A stretch of 64,000 nt of DNA from CATOSP01 sp965204715 (GCA_965204715.1 OZ242009.1:4216001-4280000), one strand, 5' to 3'. Shown: positions 6,935-14,499, counted from the stretch's first letter. Numbers and translations: made by a program. Notes: generated by a model from the sequence alone, not told the origin.

Positions 6935-7717
6935 GACCCAGGCCCCCACGCGCGCGCGCGCGCCTCCGCGCATGCGCCGCCGCGGGCCCCCCTCCGCGCG
7001 GTTCGTTCGTTTGTTGATGATATAGAAACCCGGGATATTCTGGATACAGAAATCATCAACGAACAGACCAACCGCGCGCGGGCGCGCGAGGAAGCGCCCC
7101 CCGGCTGGTGGCGCACGTTTCTCGGCCATCTGGACAACTTGGCAGACCCCCGGCCGAAGCGCCCGGCATGGCAGGAGCTGCTGGAGTTCCAGGACCCCGC
7201 CGATCCTGACCTGATCGTAATGCAGGAGGCGTGCGGCCGGTTCCTCGACACCTACTGCCACCCTGCCAGCCCGGCTGTGGGCCGCGTCAGGGGCGCAGTC
7301 AGGGCCATCTACCGGAATCTGATGGTCCAGGCCCTGAGACTGCCCGGAGGCGTGGACCAGTTCTCCGCGCGCTGCTGGGCCGCTCGCTACTACCTCACCC
7401 TGATGACGGCGGAGGAGGCCCAGGACTGGCTGGAAGAGGCCGGCCGGACCGGGGTCCCGCGCCCGCTGGAGTATGACGAGCCGATCCCGGACCACTGGCC
7501 GGAGTGGTGCGTCCGGCTGCACCAGCATTTCCCCGACCTGCCGGACTATGACTACTTGGGCCAGAAGGGCGAGGACGAGCACGGTCTGGACTACGCGGCC
7601 CTGGTGCGGGTGACCGAGGCGACCATCCAGGGCTGCAAGCACCCCCAGGGCGCATTGCAGTACTGGCTGCGGACCTGCGCCACGGAGGCCACCAAGCGGA
7701 CGAGGGGGAGACGATGA
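6590..7717 (+). CDS. iteron-containing ORF, putative phage replication initiator partner
   Basis: A 375-residue protein with GTG start in a GTGA overlap. Residues 1-115 are low-complexity and contain the peptide LDVTSS or a variant repeatedly, because the DNA there is an array of palindromic iterons. Residues 140-157 are encoded by an AT-rich inverted repeat. The C-terminal 220 residues (from about PGWWRTFLGHLDNL) are an ordinary globular protein rich in Trp and Tyr with no domain I recognise. The layout (binding sites, AT-rich segment, then a C-terminal domain in one gene) parallels lambda O. Replication function is inferred from this architecture, not from a conserved domain. Confidence 0.5.
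   Translation: MTTSGEPMPDGSIPGGQLDATSSEARPAQATGGADLTPRQVDPDPTVPLPGGQLDVTSSEAAPAQVTGGDQLDVTSSDSRPDGSPTGGEASYALPIRPDFPGTGADTASLDVTSSDPGPHARARASAHAPPRAPLRAVRSFVDDIETRDILDTEIINEQTNRARAREEAPPGWWRTFLGHLDNLADPRPKRPAWQELLEFQDPADPDLIVMQEACGRFLDTYCHPASPAVGRVRGAVRAIYRNLMVQALRLPGGVDQFSARCWAARYYLTLMTAEEAQDWLEEAGRTGVPRPLEYDEPIPDHWPEWCVRLHQHFPDLPDYDYLGQKGEDEHGLDYAALVRVTEATIQGCKHPQGALQYWLRTCATEATKRTRGRR
6995..7078. other. AT-rich 27-bp inverted repeat, putative origin unwinding element
   Basis: Arms 6995-7021 (ends GTTGATGAT) and 7052-7078 (starts ATCATCAAC) match at 23 of 27 positions and flank 30 AT-rich bases. The segment is conspicuously AT-rich against its surroundings. It sits 60 bp after the last iteron, next to an alternating (CG)7 run at 6949-6962 that could adopt Z-DNA. 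This is the place where an unwinding element would be expected. Confidence 0.55.
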
Positions 7718-8109
7718 CAGTTGCCGCGGAGAAACTCTGCGTCCAGTGCGAGTCTGCTCCCAGGGCCTGGCACTCCAGGCGCTGTGTGGACTGCGACCGG
7801 CAGCGGAACACGGAGCTGAAACGGGGCACTCGGGAGCGTACCCGAACCCCCCGCTCCTGCCGCCTCTGCGGCAACGGGCTCCCCAGGGCGGCCCACGGCG
7901 CACAGCGCCACTGTGACGACTGCTCCAGGGCAATGGCCCTGGGAGTGTGGCCGACGGAGCGCATCAGCCACGGTGACGCCGACCCGGTGCAGCCCCTGGT
8001 GGCGAGCAGCCAAGGGGTCGCCGAGGCCGGGTGTGCCCACTGCGGGTCCAGGTCCCTGATCAGCGACGACCTGGGCGTGCGCTGCCTGGCCTGCGGGAGG
8101 GCGAGATGA
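7714..8109 (+). CDS. small zinc-ribbon protein with three Cys clusters
   Basis: A 131-residue protein, ATGA overlap with the upstream gene. Three metal-binding pairs are visible: CVQC...CVDC (residues 10-28), CRLC...CDDC (49-70) and CAHC...CLAC (107-128). The last is a classical zinc ribbon. The linker is basic (KRGTRERTRTPR), so nucleic-acid binding is plausible. It is the first of a run of tiny Cys-rich phage proteins; function unknown. Confidence 0.65.
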   Translation: MTVAAEKLCVQCESAPRAWHSRRCVDCDRQRNTELKRGTRERTRTPRSCRLCGNGLPRAAHGAQRHCDDCSRAMALGVWPTERISHGDADPVQPLVASSQGVAEAGCAHCGSRSLISDDLGVRCLACGRAR

Positions 8110-8321
8110 CTGGCGACCCACTGCCGGGCCTGGGCCCGAAGGTGTGTGACCACGACGAGGCGTGCGGGTGCTACGTGGAGGGCTACGTGGCCGGGATGCG
8201 GCTGATGATCACGCATCTCCAGGAGGTCTACCACCGGGACTGGGCGGGCTGCAACTGTGAGCGGTGCATGGCGGTCCGGGCAATGGTCGAGAGGTTTCAG
8301 CAGGAGTTCAATCCTCGATGA
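8106..8321 (+). CDS. small Cys-rich phage protein
   Basis: A 71-residue product in an ATGA overlap with the zinc-ribbon gene. It has CDHDEACGC near residue 14 and CNCERC near residue 49, separated by a predicted helix (YVAGMRLMITHLQEVY). Six Cys plus several His suggest one or two bound zinc ions. No family recognised. Confidence 0.6.
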   Translation: MTGDPLPGLGPKVCDHDEACGCYVEGYVAGMRLMITHLQEVYHRDWAGCNCERCMAVRAMVERFQQEFNPR

Positions 8322-8629
8322 GAATGAGCGGCGGCCCCGAAGCGCGGGACCTCTATGAGCGGATGCGGTATCTCTACGAGAATGGACACTCGGTGACGGT
8401 GGAGCCTGACCTGACGGTCCACTATCACCACTACTCACCCGAGAACTACACCTACCGTCACGACCACCGGCACATCCACCCTCACCGCCATCCGGTGGTG
8501 GATCTGTTGTGCGCGGCGGCATCGTCCGACAGCACTCTCCTGTGGTGCGGGGAAGCGGTCAGTTATGACCTGGTGGAGTTCCTGCAGCGTATCCTCTGCC
8601 GCGGCATCGACGGGCAGGGGGACAGATGA
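8318..8629 (+). CDS. histidine-rich small phage protein
   Basis: A 103-residue product starting at ATG 8318, which overlaps the upstream stop (ATGA). The middle (about residues 33-56) contains HYHHYS, then HDHRHIHPHRHP: more than ten His residues in about 25 positions, a likely metal-binding patch. An upstream start would add a low-quality extension, so the ATGA start is preferred. Function unknown. Confidence 0.55.
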   Translation: MRMSGGPEARDLYERMRYLYENGHSVTVEPDLTVHYHHYSPENYTYRHDHRHIHPHRHPVVDLLCAAASSDSTLLWCGEAVSYDLVEFLQRILCRGIDGQGDR

Positions 8630-8796
8630 CTCCCCCCGGCCAGTGCATGGACTGCGGCGAGGCTTGCGGGATGTTCATGCGCTGTGCGGCCTGCTCCCGC
8701 GCCTGGGTCGAGGCGATACGGAAATGGCGTGCGGACGGGTCTCCGGGGAAGCCCAGGGCGGCGGACCCGGAACAACCGGCGCTGGAGCTGGAGTAG
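8626..8796 (+). CDS. 56-residue zinc-ribbon microprotein
   Basis: ATG at 8626 overlaps the previous stop (ATGA). The product begins MTPPGQCMDCGEACGMFMRC and continues CAACSRAW: five Cys in the first 23 residues, then a basic and acidic tail. The tight overlap and Cys spacing support it as real despite its size. It ends the first overlapping gene run; 333 non-coding bases follow. Confidence 0.55.
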   Translation: MTPPGQCMDCGEACGMFMRCAACSRAWVEAIRKWRADGSPGKPRAADPEQPALELE

Positions 8797-9129
8797 GCGA
8801 CGGGCCGGGAAGACGCCCCAGGGGGTCCCAACCCCCGGAATCATGGAAATTCAGGATCATTCTGCGGGGCGGCGGCGCGGCCCGTCCGACCTCTGATAAT
8901 TGGAATTATCAGAGGTCGAGGCCCGGGACCGGGGTCGGGGGGTCTCCGGAACGGCGCGGAGGGGCGAAAACGGGGAGGGGGGTGGTTCAGTGGTGGCTGA
9001 CCCCGGAAAAACGGCGGTAATGGCCGCTGAGAGCGGCGGAAAGGGTTGGAAAGGCCAGCCCCAGCCCGAATCCCGGGGCTGGCAAGCCCGCAGGCCGGAC
9101 AAGCGGCCGGGGCCGGGAGAGACTCTACC
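8797..9129. other. 333-bp non-coding gap with a perfect palindrome
   Basis: No convincing gene. It holds the 30-bp palindrome at 8888-8917 and a hairpin at 9054-9083 (9-bp stem GCCAGCCCC / GGGGCTGGC) without a T-run. The rest is G-rich and featureless. Such a gap is unusual in an otherwise overlapping operon and suggests a cis-acting locus. Confidence 0.5.
8888..8917. repeat. 30-bp dif/lox-like palindrome
   Basis: Perfect 14-bp arms GACCTCTGATAATT and AATTATCAGAGGTC around a central GG. It can be read as two 12-bp arms around a 6-bp core TTGGAA, or 11-bp arms around 8 bp; the inner ends GATAA and TTATC resemble the ATAA/TTAT inner ends of Xer dif half-sites. Only the GG centre gives it direction. 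A Cre-like recombinase gene begins about 1 kb downstream. It has no U-tract, so it is not a terminator. Confidence 0.5.
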
Positions 9130-9555
9130 ATGCCGGCGAAGAGAATGCCCGGTGAGCATATCAGGAGGTCCCTGGTGACCGTGGAGATGGACAGCCTCGA
9201 GGCGTCGGTCTTCGCGCCGGAGGAGCTGGAGCGGCAACAGAAGCTGCGGAGGGACCTGGGTGACACGATTGTCGAGCAGCACTACATCGTATCCACAAGG
9301 CGATTCGACGGCCACTGGTTTTTCCGGGTCGAGCACAACGGGGAGGTCTACCAGCTCCCCGCCGCGGTGATCGACCGGATCATCGGACAGAGGCAGTCCA
9401 TCATCAAGGCCCAGCGCCAGGAGCGGGGCAAGGCCCAGGCCGAGGCCCGCGCCGCGAAGCTCGGCCGCGTGGCCATGTCCGACCAGGCGGCGGCCGCGGC
9501 GTCTGAGGACCTGGACACTGACCCCGACTTTCTCCGGTTGCAGGAGGGTGACTAA
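9130..9555 (+). CDS. phage protein of unknown function
   Basis: A 141-residue protein. The ATG at 9130 follows GGGAGAG; longer upstream reading is low-complexity. It looks alpha/beta at first (VTVEMDSLEASVFAPEELERQQKL; QHYIVSTRRFDGHWFFRVEHNGEVYQLP) and then a charged helix (IGQRQSIIKAQRQERGKAQAEARAAKL). It restarts the operon after the palindrome gap and overlaps the next gene at TAATG. No family recognised. Confidence 0.6.
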   Translation: MPAKRMPGEHIRRSLVTVEMDSLEASVFAPEELERQQKLRRDLGDTIVEQHYIVSTRRFDGHWFFRVEHNGEVYQLPAAVIDRIIGQRQSIIKAQRQERGKAQAEARAAKLGRVAMSDQAAAAASEDLDTDPDFLRLQEGD

Positions 9556-9728
9556 TGGTCATAGCGATTGAAGAGCGCAGTTGCCGGGAGTGCGGCTGCG
9601 TGGACGATGACTGCTACTGCTGCTACGAACACACCGGCGGGCCGTGCTGGTGGATCGAGCGGGACCTGTGCTCGGCATGTGCGGAGGGGAAGGAAGTCTG
9701 CCCAGGTGAACCGGAGGACGTGCCGTAA
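9555..9728 (+). CDS. 57-residue Cys-rich microprotein
   Basis: Starts at TAATG overlap with the previous stop. The product contains CRECGC, CYCC, CWW and CSAC: ten Cys in 57 residues, enough for two zinc sites. It overlaps the next gene again at TAATG. Function unknown. Confidence 0.55.
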   Translation: MVIAIEERSCRECGCVDDDCYCCYEHTGGPCWWIERDLCSACAEGKEVCPGEPEDVP

Positions 9729-9949
9729 TGGAAATCCTGCTGACGGACTGCGGCGAGAATGAGCACCTGGTCATCGAGTTCAGCCCACGTCGCTACGGCC
9801 CGGAGAAGCGGGTGACGCTGACCAGGACGGAGGCGGGCATCCTCCACACAATGCTGGGGGAGTGGCTGGAGGAAACCGAAGGACCGGCGGCGGGCCGGGG
9901 GGATGACGAAGCTGACGGGCGGGAGAGCTGCCATGCCCAGCCGTGGTGA
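9728..9949 (+). CDS. small phage protein of unknown function
   Basis: A 73-residue acidic product in a TAATG overlap with the microprotein upstream and a GTGA overlap with the recombinase downstream. N-terminal half looks like a small beta sheet (MEILLTDCGENEHLVIEF) followed by a helix (RTEAGILHTMLGEWLEE). No family recognised. Confidence 0.5.
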   Translation: MEILLTDCGENEHLVIEFSPRRYGPEKRVTLTRTEAGILHTMLGEWLEETEGPAAGRGDDEADGRESCHAQPW

Positions 9950-10962
9950 CCGCCGCGCCGGAGCGCCCGGCGGAAGTCCTGGAGCGGCAGCCGCGCCTCG
10001 GCGGGATCACCGAGGCGATGGTGGCCAGGGCCACGGCCAGGGAGGGCCGGTCCCGCGCCGCGAACACGAGCCGCAACTACGGGCGGTCCCAGAGGGCCTT
10101 CGCGGCGTGGTGCGGACAGATGGAAGTGCCGTGGCTGCCCGCGCCGGTCGAGGCGGTAAAAGTGTACCTCCACGAAATGCTGGAAGAGCGCGGGTGGATG
10201 CCCGCCACGGTGCGGGCGGCGGTCGCCGCCATCGCGGACGCCCACCGGCGGGCGGGATACGAAGACCCGATGAAGGACGCATCTCTGAGGGACTTCCTTT
10301 CGGCGGTGCAGCGGGACGAAGAACGGCGGCAGCGGCAGGCCAGGCCGCTGCGGGTGGGGGAGATGGAAGTGGTCAGGTTCTGGGCCTGCCACCCCCGGCG
10401 GGGGGAGCGCGAGGCGGCGTCCTGGGCGCGGGGGCGGATGGACATCGCAATCTGCCAAGTGATGCGGGATGGGTTGCTTCGGATCGGCGAAGCGGCCGCC
10501 CTGGTGTGGGGCGACGTGGAGTTGGCGCAGGACGGCTGCGGCCTCCTGCACGTCAGGAGGTCGAAAACGGACCAGCGGGGGGAGGGGCAGGTATTGCTGC
10601 TGTCCCCGCTGGCGATGGAGGACCTGGAGCGGGCCGTCCCGGTGGAGGCCCGGGACCCGGAGGCGCGGCTTTTCGGGGTGGGAGCGCGGCAGCTGGGGGA
10701 GCGGATCCGGCGGGTGTGCGAACACGCGGGGTTGGGACCGGGCTACTCTGGCCACTCCCCGAGGGTGGGGATGGCGCAGGACCTGGCCGCGATGGACATT
10801 GGGACACCGGCCCTCATGCAGGCCGGGCGGTGGAAAAGCGCCGCGATGATTGCCCGCTACACCAGCTCCCAGGACGTCCTCCGGGGCGCGGTCGCACAGT
10901 GGTACAAGCTGGAGCCGCCCGCGGGCGGGCTGCCGGCACAACCCGGACTGGCGGTGGCTTGA
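9946..10962 (+). CDS. Cre-like tyrosine recombinase
   Basis: A 338-residue tyrosine recombinase. Catalytic residues are in order: Arg in LLRIGEAAAL (about 180), Lys in RRSKTDQ, His and Arg in GHSPRVGMAQDLA, Trp in MQAGRWKS and Tyr in IARYTSS (about 308). The His-to-Trp stretch closely resembles P1 Cre (GHSARVG... and MQAGGW). The N-terminal core-binding domain spans about residues 20-130. GTG 9946 gives a GTGA overlap; GTG 9943 is an alternative. It is separate from the real integrase at 40548, so a role in resolving dimers or circularising the phage genome, as Cre does for P1, is inferred. Confidence 0.85.
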   Translation: MTAAPERPAEVLERQPRLGGITEAMVARATAREGRSRAANTSRNYGRSQRAFAAWCGQMEVPWLPAPVEAVKVYLHEMLEERGWMPATVRAAVAAIADAHRRAGYEDPMKDASLRDFLSAVQRDEERRQRQARPLRVGEMEVVRFWACHPRRGEREAASWARGRMDIAICQVMRDGLLRIGEAAALVWGDVELAQDGCGLLHVRRSKTDQRGEGQVLLLSPLAMEDLERAVPVEARDPEARLFGVGARQLGERIRRVCEHAGLGPGYSGHSPRVGMAQDLAAMDIGTPALMQAGRWKSAAMIARYTSSQDVLRGAVAQWYKLEPPAGGLPAQPGLAVA

Positions 10963-10963
10963 T

Positions 10964-11308
10964 ATGGTGATTCACCTGATACCCTGGCACGCGCCCACGG
11001 GAGCGCGGAAAATCTCGCTGTGCGGCCAGGAGGCGGTGTTGGGCAAAGACGCCATCCTGGTGCCCCGGCCCTACCGGGTGGTGATCTTTGCCGGGGACTC
11101 CTGGTGCATCGAGTGCCTGACAGTCTTCCGGCGCTTTCATCCGGCGCTGCCGCCGGCGCATGTTCTCATCTGGGAGAGGTATCTGAAGGGCAGCCAATGG
11201 GTCGACCACGTGGTTCCGCAATCCGGCGGGCGGTGGAAACCCGCCGAGACGCTGGCCGCCACATGCCGGGCGGGGCTGCCCCGGCTGTACCGGGGCCAGG
11301 AGAACTGA
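10964..11308 (+). CDS. phage protein of unknown function
   Basis: A 114-residue product starting one base after the recombinase stop. It includes HLIPWHAPTG, a PRPYRVVIFAGDSWCIECL segment with a Cys-x-x-Cys, and LPRLYRGQ at the end. The CxxC pair after a beta strand could be a small metal or redox site, but no thioredoxin context is visible. No family recognised. Confidence 0.55.
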   Translation: MVIHLIPWHAPTGARKISLCGQEAVLGKDAILVPRPYRVVIFAGDSWCIECLTVFRRFHPALPPAHVLIWERYLKGSQWVDHVVPQSGGRWKPAETLAATCRAGLPRLYRGQEN

Positions 11309-11321
11309 TGGAGGCGGAGAG

Positions 11322-11684
11322 ATGGACCAGAAGTACAGACACACACCTGAGATGGGAGAAATCAGTGGCTTCGGGGGCGACTACGAAGATGGCTGCCAGG
11401 TCATGCTGGATGCCGGGGTCCAGTGGCTGAACGACCACCCGGAGGCCGACTTGCAATATAGATTTCTCAAGAATGTTTATGGTCTGGTTTCTGAGGACTC
11501 TGATGATGCAAGGGCGCTGAGCAAGCACATCCGTGATGCCGCTGACGATGCGCATCCTGACGGCGGAGTGACCGGGGCTATGCACCATGCAGTGGTCCTC
11601 AGACTGATATACATCCAGGCCCATGGGTGGGAGAGCTATTGCGAGGAGCTGCTGCGGAAGGACAGCGATGAAAATCCGGCTTGA
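11322..11684 (+). CDS. phage protein of unknown function
   Basis: A 120-residue, acidic, mostly helical protein (GCQVMLDAGVQWLNDHPEADLQYRF; ALSKHIRDAADDAH; HAVVLRLIYIQAHGWESYCEELL). ATG at 11322 follows GGAGGCGGAGAG. Codon use is less GC-biased than that of its neighbours, hinting at separate acquisition. It overlaps the next gene by 17 bp. Confidence 0.6.
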   Translation: MDQKYRHTPEMGEISGFGGDYEDGCQVMLDAGVQWLNDHPEADLQYRFLKNVYGLVSEDSDDARALSKHIRDAADDAHPDGGVTGAMHHAVVLRLIYIQAHGWESYCEELLRKDSDENPA

Positions 11685-11859
11685 GTGCGAATACTGCTCA
11701 ATCACGGCGTTCCTCGGGGGGGTTGGGCCTGACGCATACGGTTGCCTGCCCCCGATCCGGGTGGACTGTCCGGGATGCGAGACACCGCTTGGGATGATCG
11801 CGGTGGGTTGGGTCGAGGACGCGCGGCGACCGGACCGTGAAGACGAGGAGAGTGCATAG
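11668..11859 (+). CDS. 63-residue zinc-ribbon protein
   Basis: Starts MKIRLECEYCSITAF and has a second pair CPGCETP about 30 residues later: the CxxC-n-CxxC arrangement of a zinc ribbon. An acidic tail follows. Its TAG is directly followed by the next ATG. Confidence 0.55.
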   Translation: MKIRLECEYCSITAFLGGVGPDAYGCLPPIRVDCPGCETPLGMIAVGWVEDARRPDREDEESA

Positions 11860-12066
11860 ATGGCTGAGAGGATCTACCGGGTGACCGGGACGGCCGAGAA
11901 TGGGCGGGTGTTCCGTATCATGGCGTGCTGCGAATGGGACTGGATCGCGCGGTTCAGTTCCCTGGAGCTCGACGAGGCCATGTTCGTGGACGCGCCGCCC
12001 GGCATCCCGGATACGTGCGACGAGCACAGCTACGTGCTGCCGGGGGTGCGGCATGGCCGAGACTGA
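11860..12066 (+). CDS. small phage protein of unknown function
   Basis: A 68-residue product starting immediately after the previous stop. Beta-rich (RIYRVTGTAENGRVFRIMACCEWDW). It overlaps the following gene by 14 bp. No family recognised. Confidence 0.5.
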   Translation: MAERIYRVTGTAENGRVFRIMACCEWDWIARFSSLELDEAMFVDAPPGIPDTCDEHSYVLPGVRHGRD

Positions 12067-12376
12067 CTGGGATTTTGGGGACGGCCGAATCTCCGCCTTT
12101 GTGGGGGAGCGGCTTCTGGTAGTAGTCACGTGGGAGGAAGCAGGTTTCGATTCGGAGTCGCTGGCCAGGGCGACTATGGAGGACTTCTCTACCTATTTGC
12201 CGGAGAACAATGGACGGGAGGGTTACTATGCCCAGTTGGTGCTGGACGGTGAGCCGGTGATGCTCAACGGCATCTTCATGCGGAGGCACAGAGCCGACCT
12301 CAAGAGGTTCGCCGCCGACTGGCACCCCCGCGCCTTGGCCCTGGAACTCGGCAAGCTGTGGCAACGGGAATTTTAG
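12053..12376 (+). CDS. phage protein of unknown function
   Basis: A 107-residue protein; ATG at 12053 overlaps the upstream gene by 14 bp. Beta-rich N-terminal part (DGRISAFVGERLLVVVTWEEAGFD) then helix ATMEDFSTYL and a basic C-terminal helix (RRHRADLKRFAADWHPRALALELGKLW). No family recognised. Confidence 0.55.
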   Translation: MAETDWDFGDGRISAFVGERLLVVVTWEEAGFDSESLARATMEDFSTYLPENNGREGYYAQLVLDGEPVMLNGIFMRRHRADLKRFAADWHPRALALELGKLWQREF

Positions 12377-12390
12377 GAGGGAGGTGCAGG

Positions 12391-14091
12391 ATGTTAACTC
12401 ACTCATCACCGACAGGGAGAAGCGCACAAATTTGGAGGACCTGCGGGCACTGCGGGATCGGGTACAGCGCCGTCCTGGACGACGGCCCGCCCTCGTCCCT
12501 CAGCCACTGCCACCGCCCGGACGGGGGCATGGAATGGGTCGTGTGGACAAAGGGCACAGGGGCGGAGTACCTGCCAATCCTGCCGCTGCCCCCCCATGCC
12601 CGCATCCAGGGCACGCCCGTCGGTGGCTGGCCGGAGGTGGAGCTGGTCAACGGCGTGACGGTCACACAGCCTTGGGGTGAGGAGGCCGTCCATAACGGCG
12701 AGATCACCCGCTATCGTCTCTGGCGGCACGGGGCGAAGTACGTCCTGTCGCTATCGGGGTCCCGCCACTGGGCCGTCTGGACCGCGGTAGCTGGGGTGGC
12801 CGTGTCCACGGCGCTGACCCGGTACTGCCGGACGCCGCTGGCCGCGATAGACGCCCTGGTGGACTCGCTGGCGTCGGCGGAGGACGACGAGGCGTTGACG
12901 ACGTCCATCGAGGACCTGACCGACCGGCTGGCCGACGCGATCCTGTCCTACCGCCAGCACGGGCTGGAGCGCACCAGGGCGGCCCTGGCGGGGGGCGAGG
13001 CCCTGGTGGAACTGCGCCGGGTGCTGCGGCACGGCGACTTCGGCCCGCACGTGGAGCGGATGCGGATGAACGAGCGGACGGCGCGGCGCTGGATGCAGCT
13101 CGCGCAGTTGGGCATAACCGCCGAAGAGGTCCAGGAGCGCGGCGGGATCAGGGCGGCGATCAAGGCGCTGGCCCCGCTTTCGACCTCCAGCCTGGAGGAC
13201 CTGGGTGATGTCCTGACTCGCATCCGCGACAATGAGGGTGCAGCGGACACCGCGACCGCGGCACCGCCGCCCGAAGCTCCACCGGAACCGAAGCCGCCGG
13301 TTCCCGCCCCGGGTCCAGAGGGTCCCACGGCGGAGGAGATGAGCGCCTGGACGGATGAGGAGTGGGTTGAGTACAAAGCCACGGGCGTGCTGCCCCAGGA
13401 CGCCGCCGCCGAAGCCAAAACGGACACCGTGACCGGTTTGCCCTATGGCTGGCAGGTTGAGGACGGATTACCCCCGGCAAAGCCGGACCCGGACCCGCCG
13501 CCGGTCACAGACGGCATGTATGTCCCAACCTCGGCTCCGGAATCTCCGCCCACGATACCTCCCCCCACGGCGCCATCCCCGAACACCGTGTCCGGTTTTC
13601 TGGGCGACGCACCGCAGCACATTCCTCAGTGCGTCCGCTGCGGGGGGACGCCCCGCAGGGGGTCTTTGTGGTGCCGTCCGTGCGCCAGGGAGAGGATACC
13701 CGAGGGGACCGAGGCGTCACGGCTGCTCCGGGACGTGGCCCGACTCCAGAAGCGCGTGAGCAGCCTTACCTGGATTATCGGGCGCTACCGCTCCGCCAGC
13801 GGGCTGTCGGTCCAGGACCTGGTGAGCTACACCCCGCCGGTGCGCATCCAGCGCCGCCGCGAAGCGGGCTGGCGCAAGCCCGACGGGACCGTTGACTGCA
13901 CCCGGCAATCGGCCCTGGGCAATCCCCACGACACGGCCCGGGAGTACCGGGAGCTGGTGATACCCACCCTGACCGACCAGGACCTGGCGGCGGCGCGGCG
14001 GGCGCAGCATCTGATGTGTTGGTGCCCGCCGGACGCCGAGTGTCACGTGGACGAAATCATCGCCGAGCTGGTGCGGAGGTACAGTGTCTGA
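12391..14091 (+). CDS. multidomain phage protein: zinc motif, DUF3102-like and DUF4326-like regions
   Basis: 566 residues; ATG at 12391 after a strong GGAGGGAGGTG site. Residues 15-45 contain CGHCGIGY and SHC, a possible zinc knuckle. Residues about 195-250 (GGEALVELRRVLRHGDFGPHVERMRMNERTARRWMQLA) match the pattern of DUF3102, a phage helix-turn-helix-type family. A Pro-rich linker follows, then CVRCGG...CRPC at about 430, and the C-terminus (SALGNPHDTAREYRELV... LMCWCPPDAECHVDEII) fits DUF4326, which is common in phages and unassigned. The family fits are by eye. It overlaps the next gene by 8 bp. Confidence 0.6.
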   Translation: MLTHSSPTGRSAQIWRTCGHCGIGYSAVLDDGPPSSLSHCHRPDGGMEWVVWTKGTGAEYLPILPLPPHARIQGTPVGGWPEVELVNGVTVTQPWGEEAVHNGEITRYRLWRHGAKYVLSLSGSRHWAVWTAVAGVAVSTALTRYCRTPLAAIDALVDSLASAEDDEALTTSIEDLTDRLADAILSYRQHGLERTRAALAGGEALVELRRVLRHGDFGPHVERMRMNERTARRWMQLAQLGITAEEVQERGGIRAAIKALAPLSTSSLEDLGDVLTRIRDNEGAADTATAAPPPEAPPEPKPPVPAPGPEGPTAEEMSAWTDEEWVEYKATGVLPQDAAAEAKTDTVTGLPYGWQVEDGLPPAKPDPDPPPVTDGMYVPTSAPESPPTIPPPTAPSPNTVSGFLGDAPQHIPQCVRCGGTPRRGSLWCRPCARERIPEGTEASRLLRDVARLQKRVSSLTWIIGRYRSASGLSVQDLVSYTPPVRIQRRREAGWRKPDGTVDCTRQSALGNPHDTAREYRELVIPTLTDQDLAAARRAQHLMCWCPPDAECHVDEIIAELVRRYSV

Positions 14092-14467
14092 GATGGATAG
14101 AGAGACCTACATCGAGATCCTCCGGAGAGCCGTCGCCGTCCTGAACCGGGCCCTGGAGGCGGACCCAGAGGCGATCACCGAGCTGGTCAACACCCGAGTT
14201 ACGTACAACGACGCCTTGGCCGACGATCCAACGGTCCAGGTGGGCCTCGTGGACGAGGGGATCGAGGGGGGTCAGGTACACAGAGTTTGCAGGCTGGGGC
14301 CGCTCGGCCTGATCAATGGACTCTTCGGCGTCGACGAGTTCCAGTCGGGCTACATCTACGCCGAGGGCGACAGGACGTCCCAGGTGATCCAGCACTTCGG
14401 GATCGCCGAGGAGAGGCTGGCCAGCAGCGGCCCGTTCTGGCGGTTGCCAGACTACCCGGACGCATAG
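14084..14467 (+). CDS. phage protein of unknown function
   Basis: A 127-residue acidic protein, GTG start (ATG 14093 is an alternative) overlapping the multidomain gene. Helical N-terminus (RETYIEILRRAVAVLNRALEADPEAI), then a beta region. It is the last gene before a 695-bp non-coding stretch with the CRISPR-like repeats and packaging-type repeats. Confidence 0.55.
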   Translation: MSEMDRETYIEILRRAVAVLNRALEADPEAITELVNTRVTYNDALADDPTVQVGLVDEGIEGGQVHRVCRLGPLGLINGLFGVDEFQSGYIYAEGDRTSQVIQHFGIAEERLASSGPFWRLPDYPDA

Positions 14468-14499
14468 CGCCGCGCGCCCTGCCCCTGGCCGCGGCGCAG

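Noticed and set aside
8888..8917. The 30-bp palindrome as a rho-independent terminator
   Set aside because: It is AT-rich at the centre, with a 2-base loop, and is followed by GAGGCCCGGG rather than a T-run.
8888..8917. Protelomerase (telomere resolution) site
   Set aside because: No protelomerase gene is present, and the nearby recombinase is of the ordinary Cre type with a full R-K-H-R-W-Y set.
8900..9178. Coding frame through the palindrome gap
   Set aside because: It would start inside the palindrome, has no ribosome site, a low-complexity Gly/Arg-rich product, and overlaps the better-supported gene at 9130.
9903..10970. Long overlapping + strand frame across the Cre-like gene
   Set aside because: Gly/Ala/Arg-rich composition from a GC-rich shadow frame; the overlapped frame has all tyrosine recombinase catalytic residues.
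12358..12390. Earlier ATG for the 566-residue phage protein
   Set aside because: The ATG at 12391 has a strong GGAGGGAGGTG site; the earlier one lies inside the upstream gene with none.
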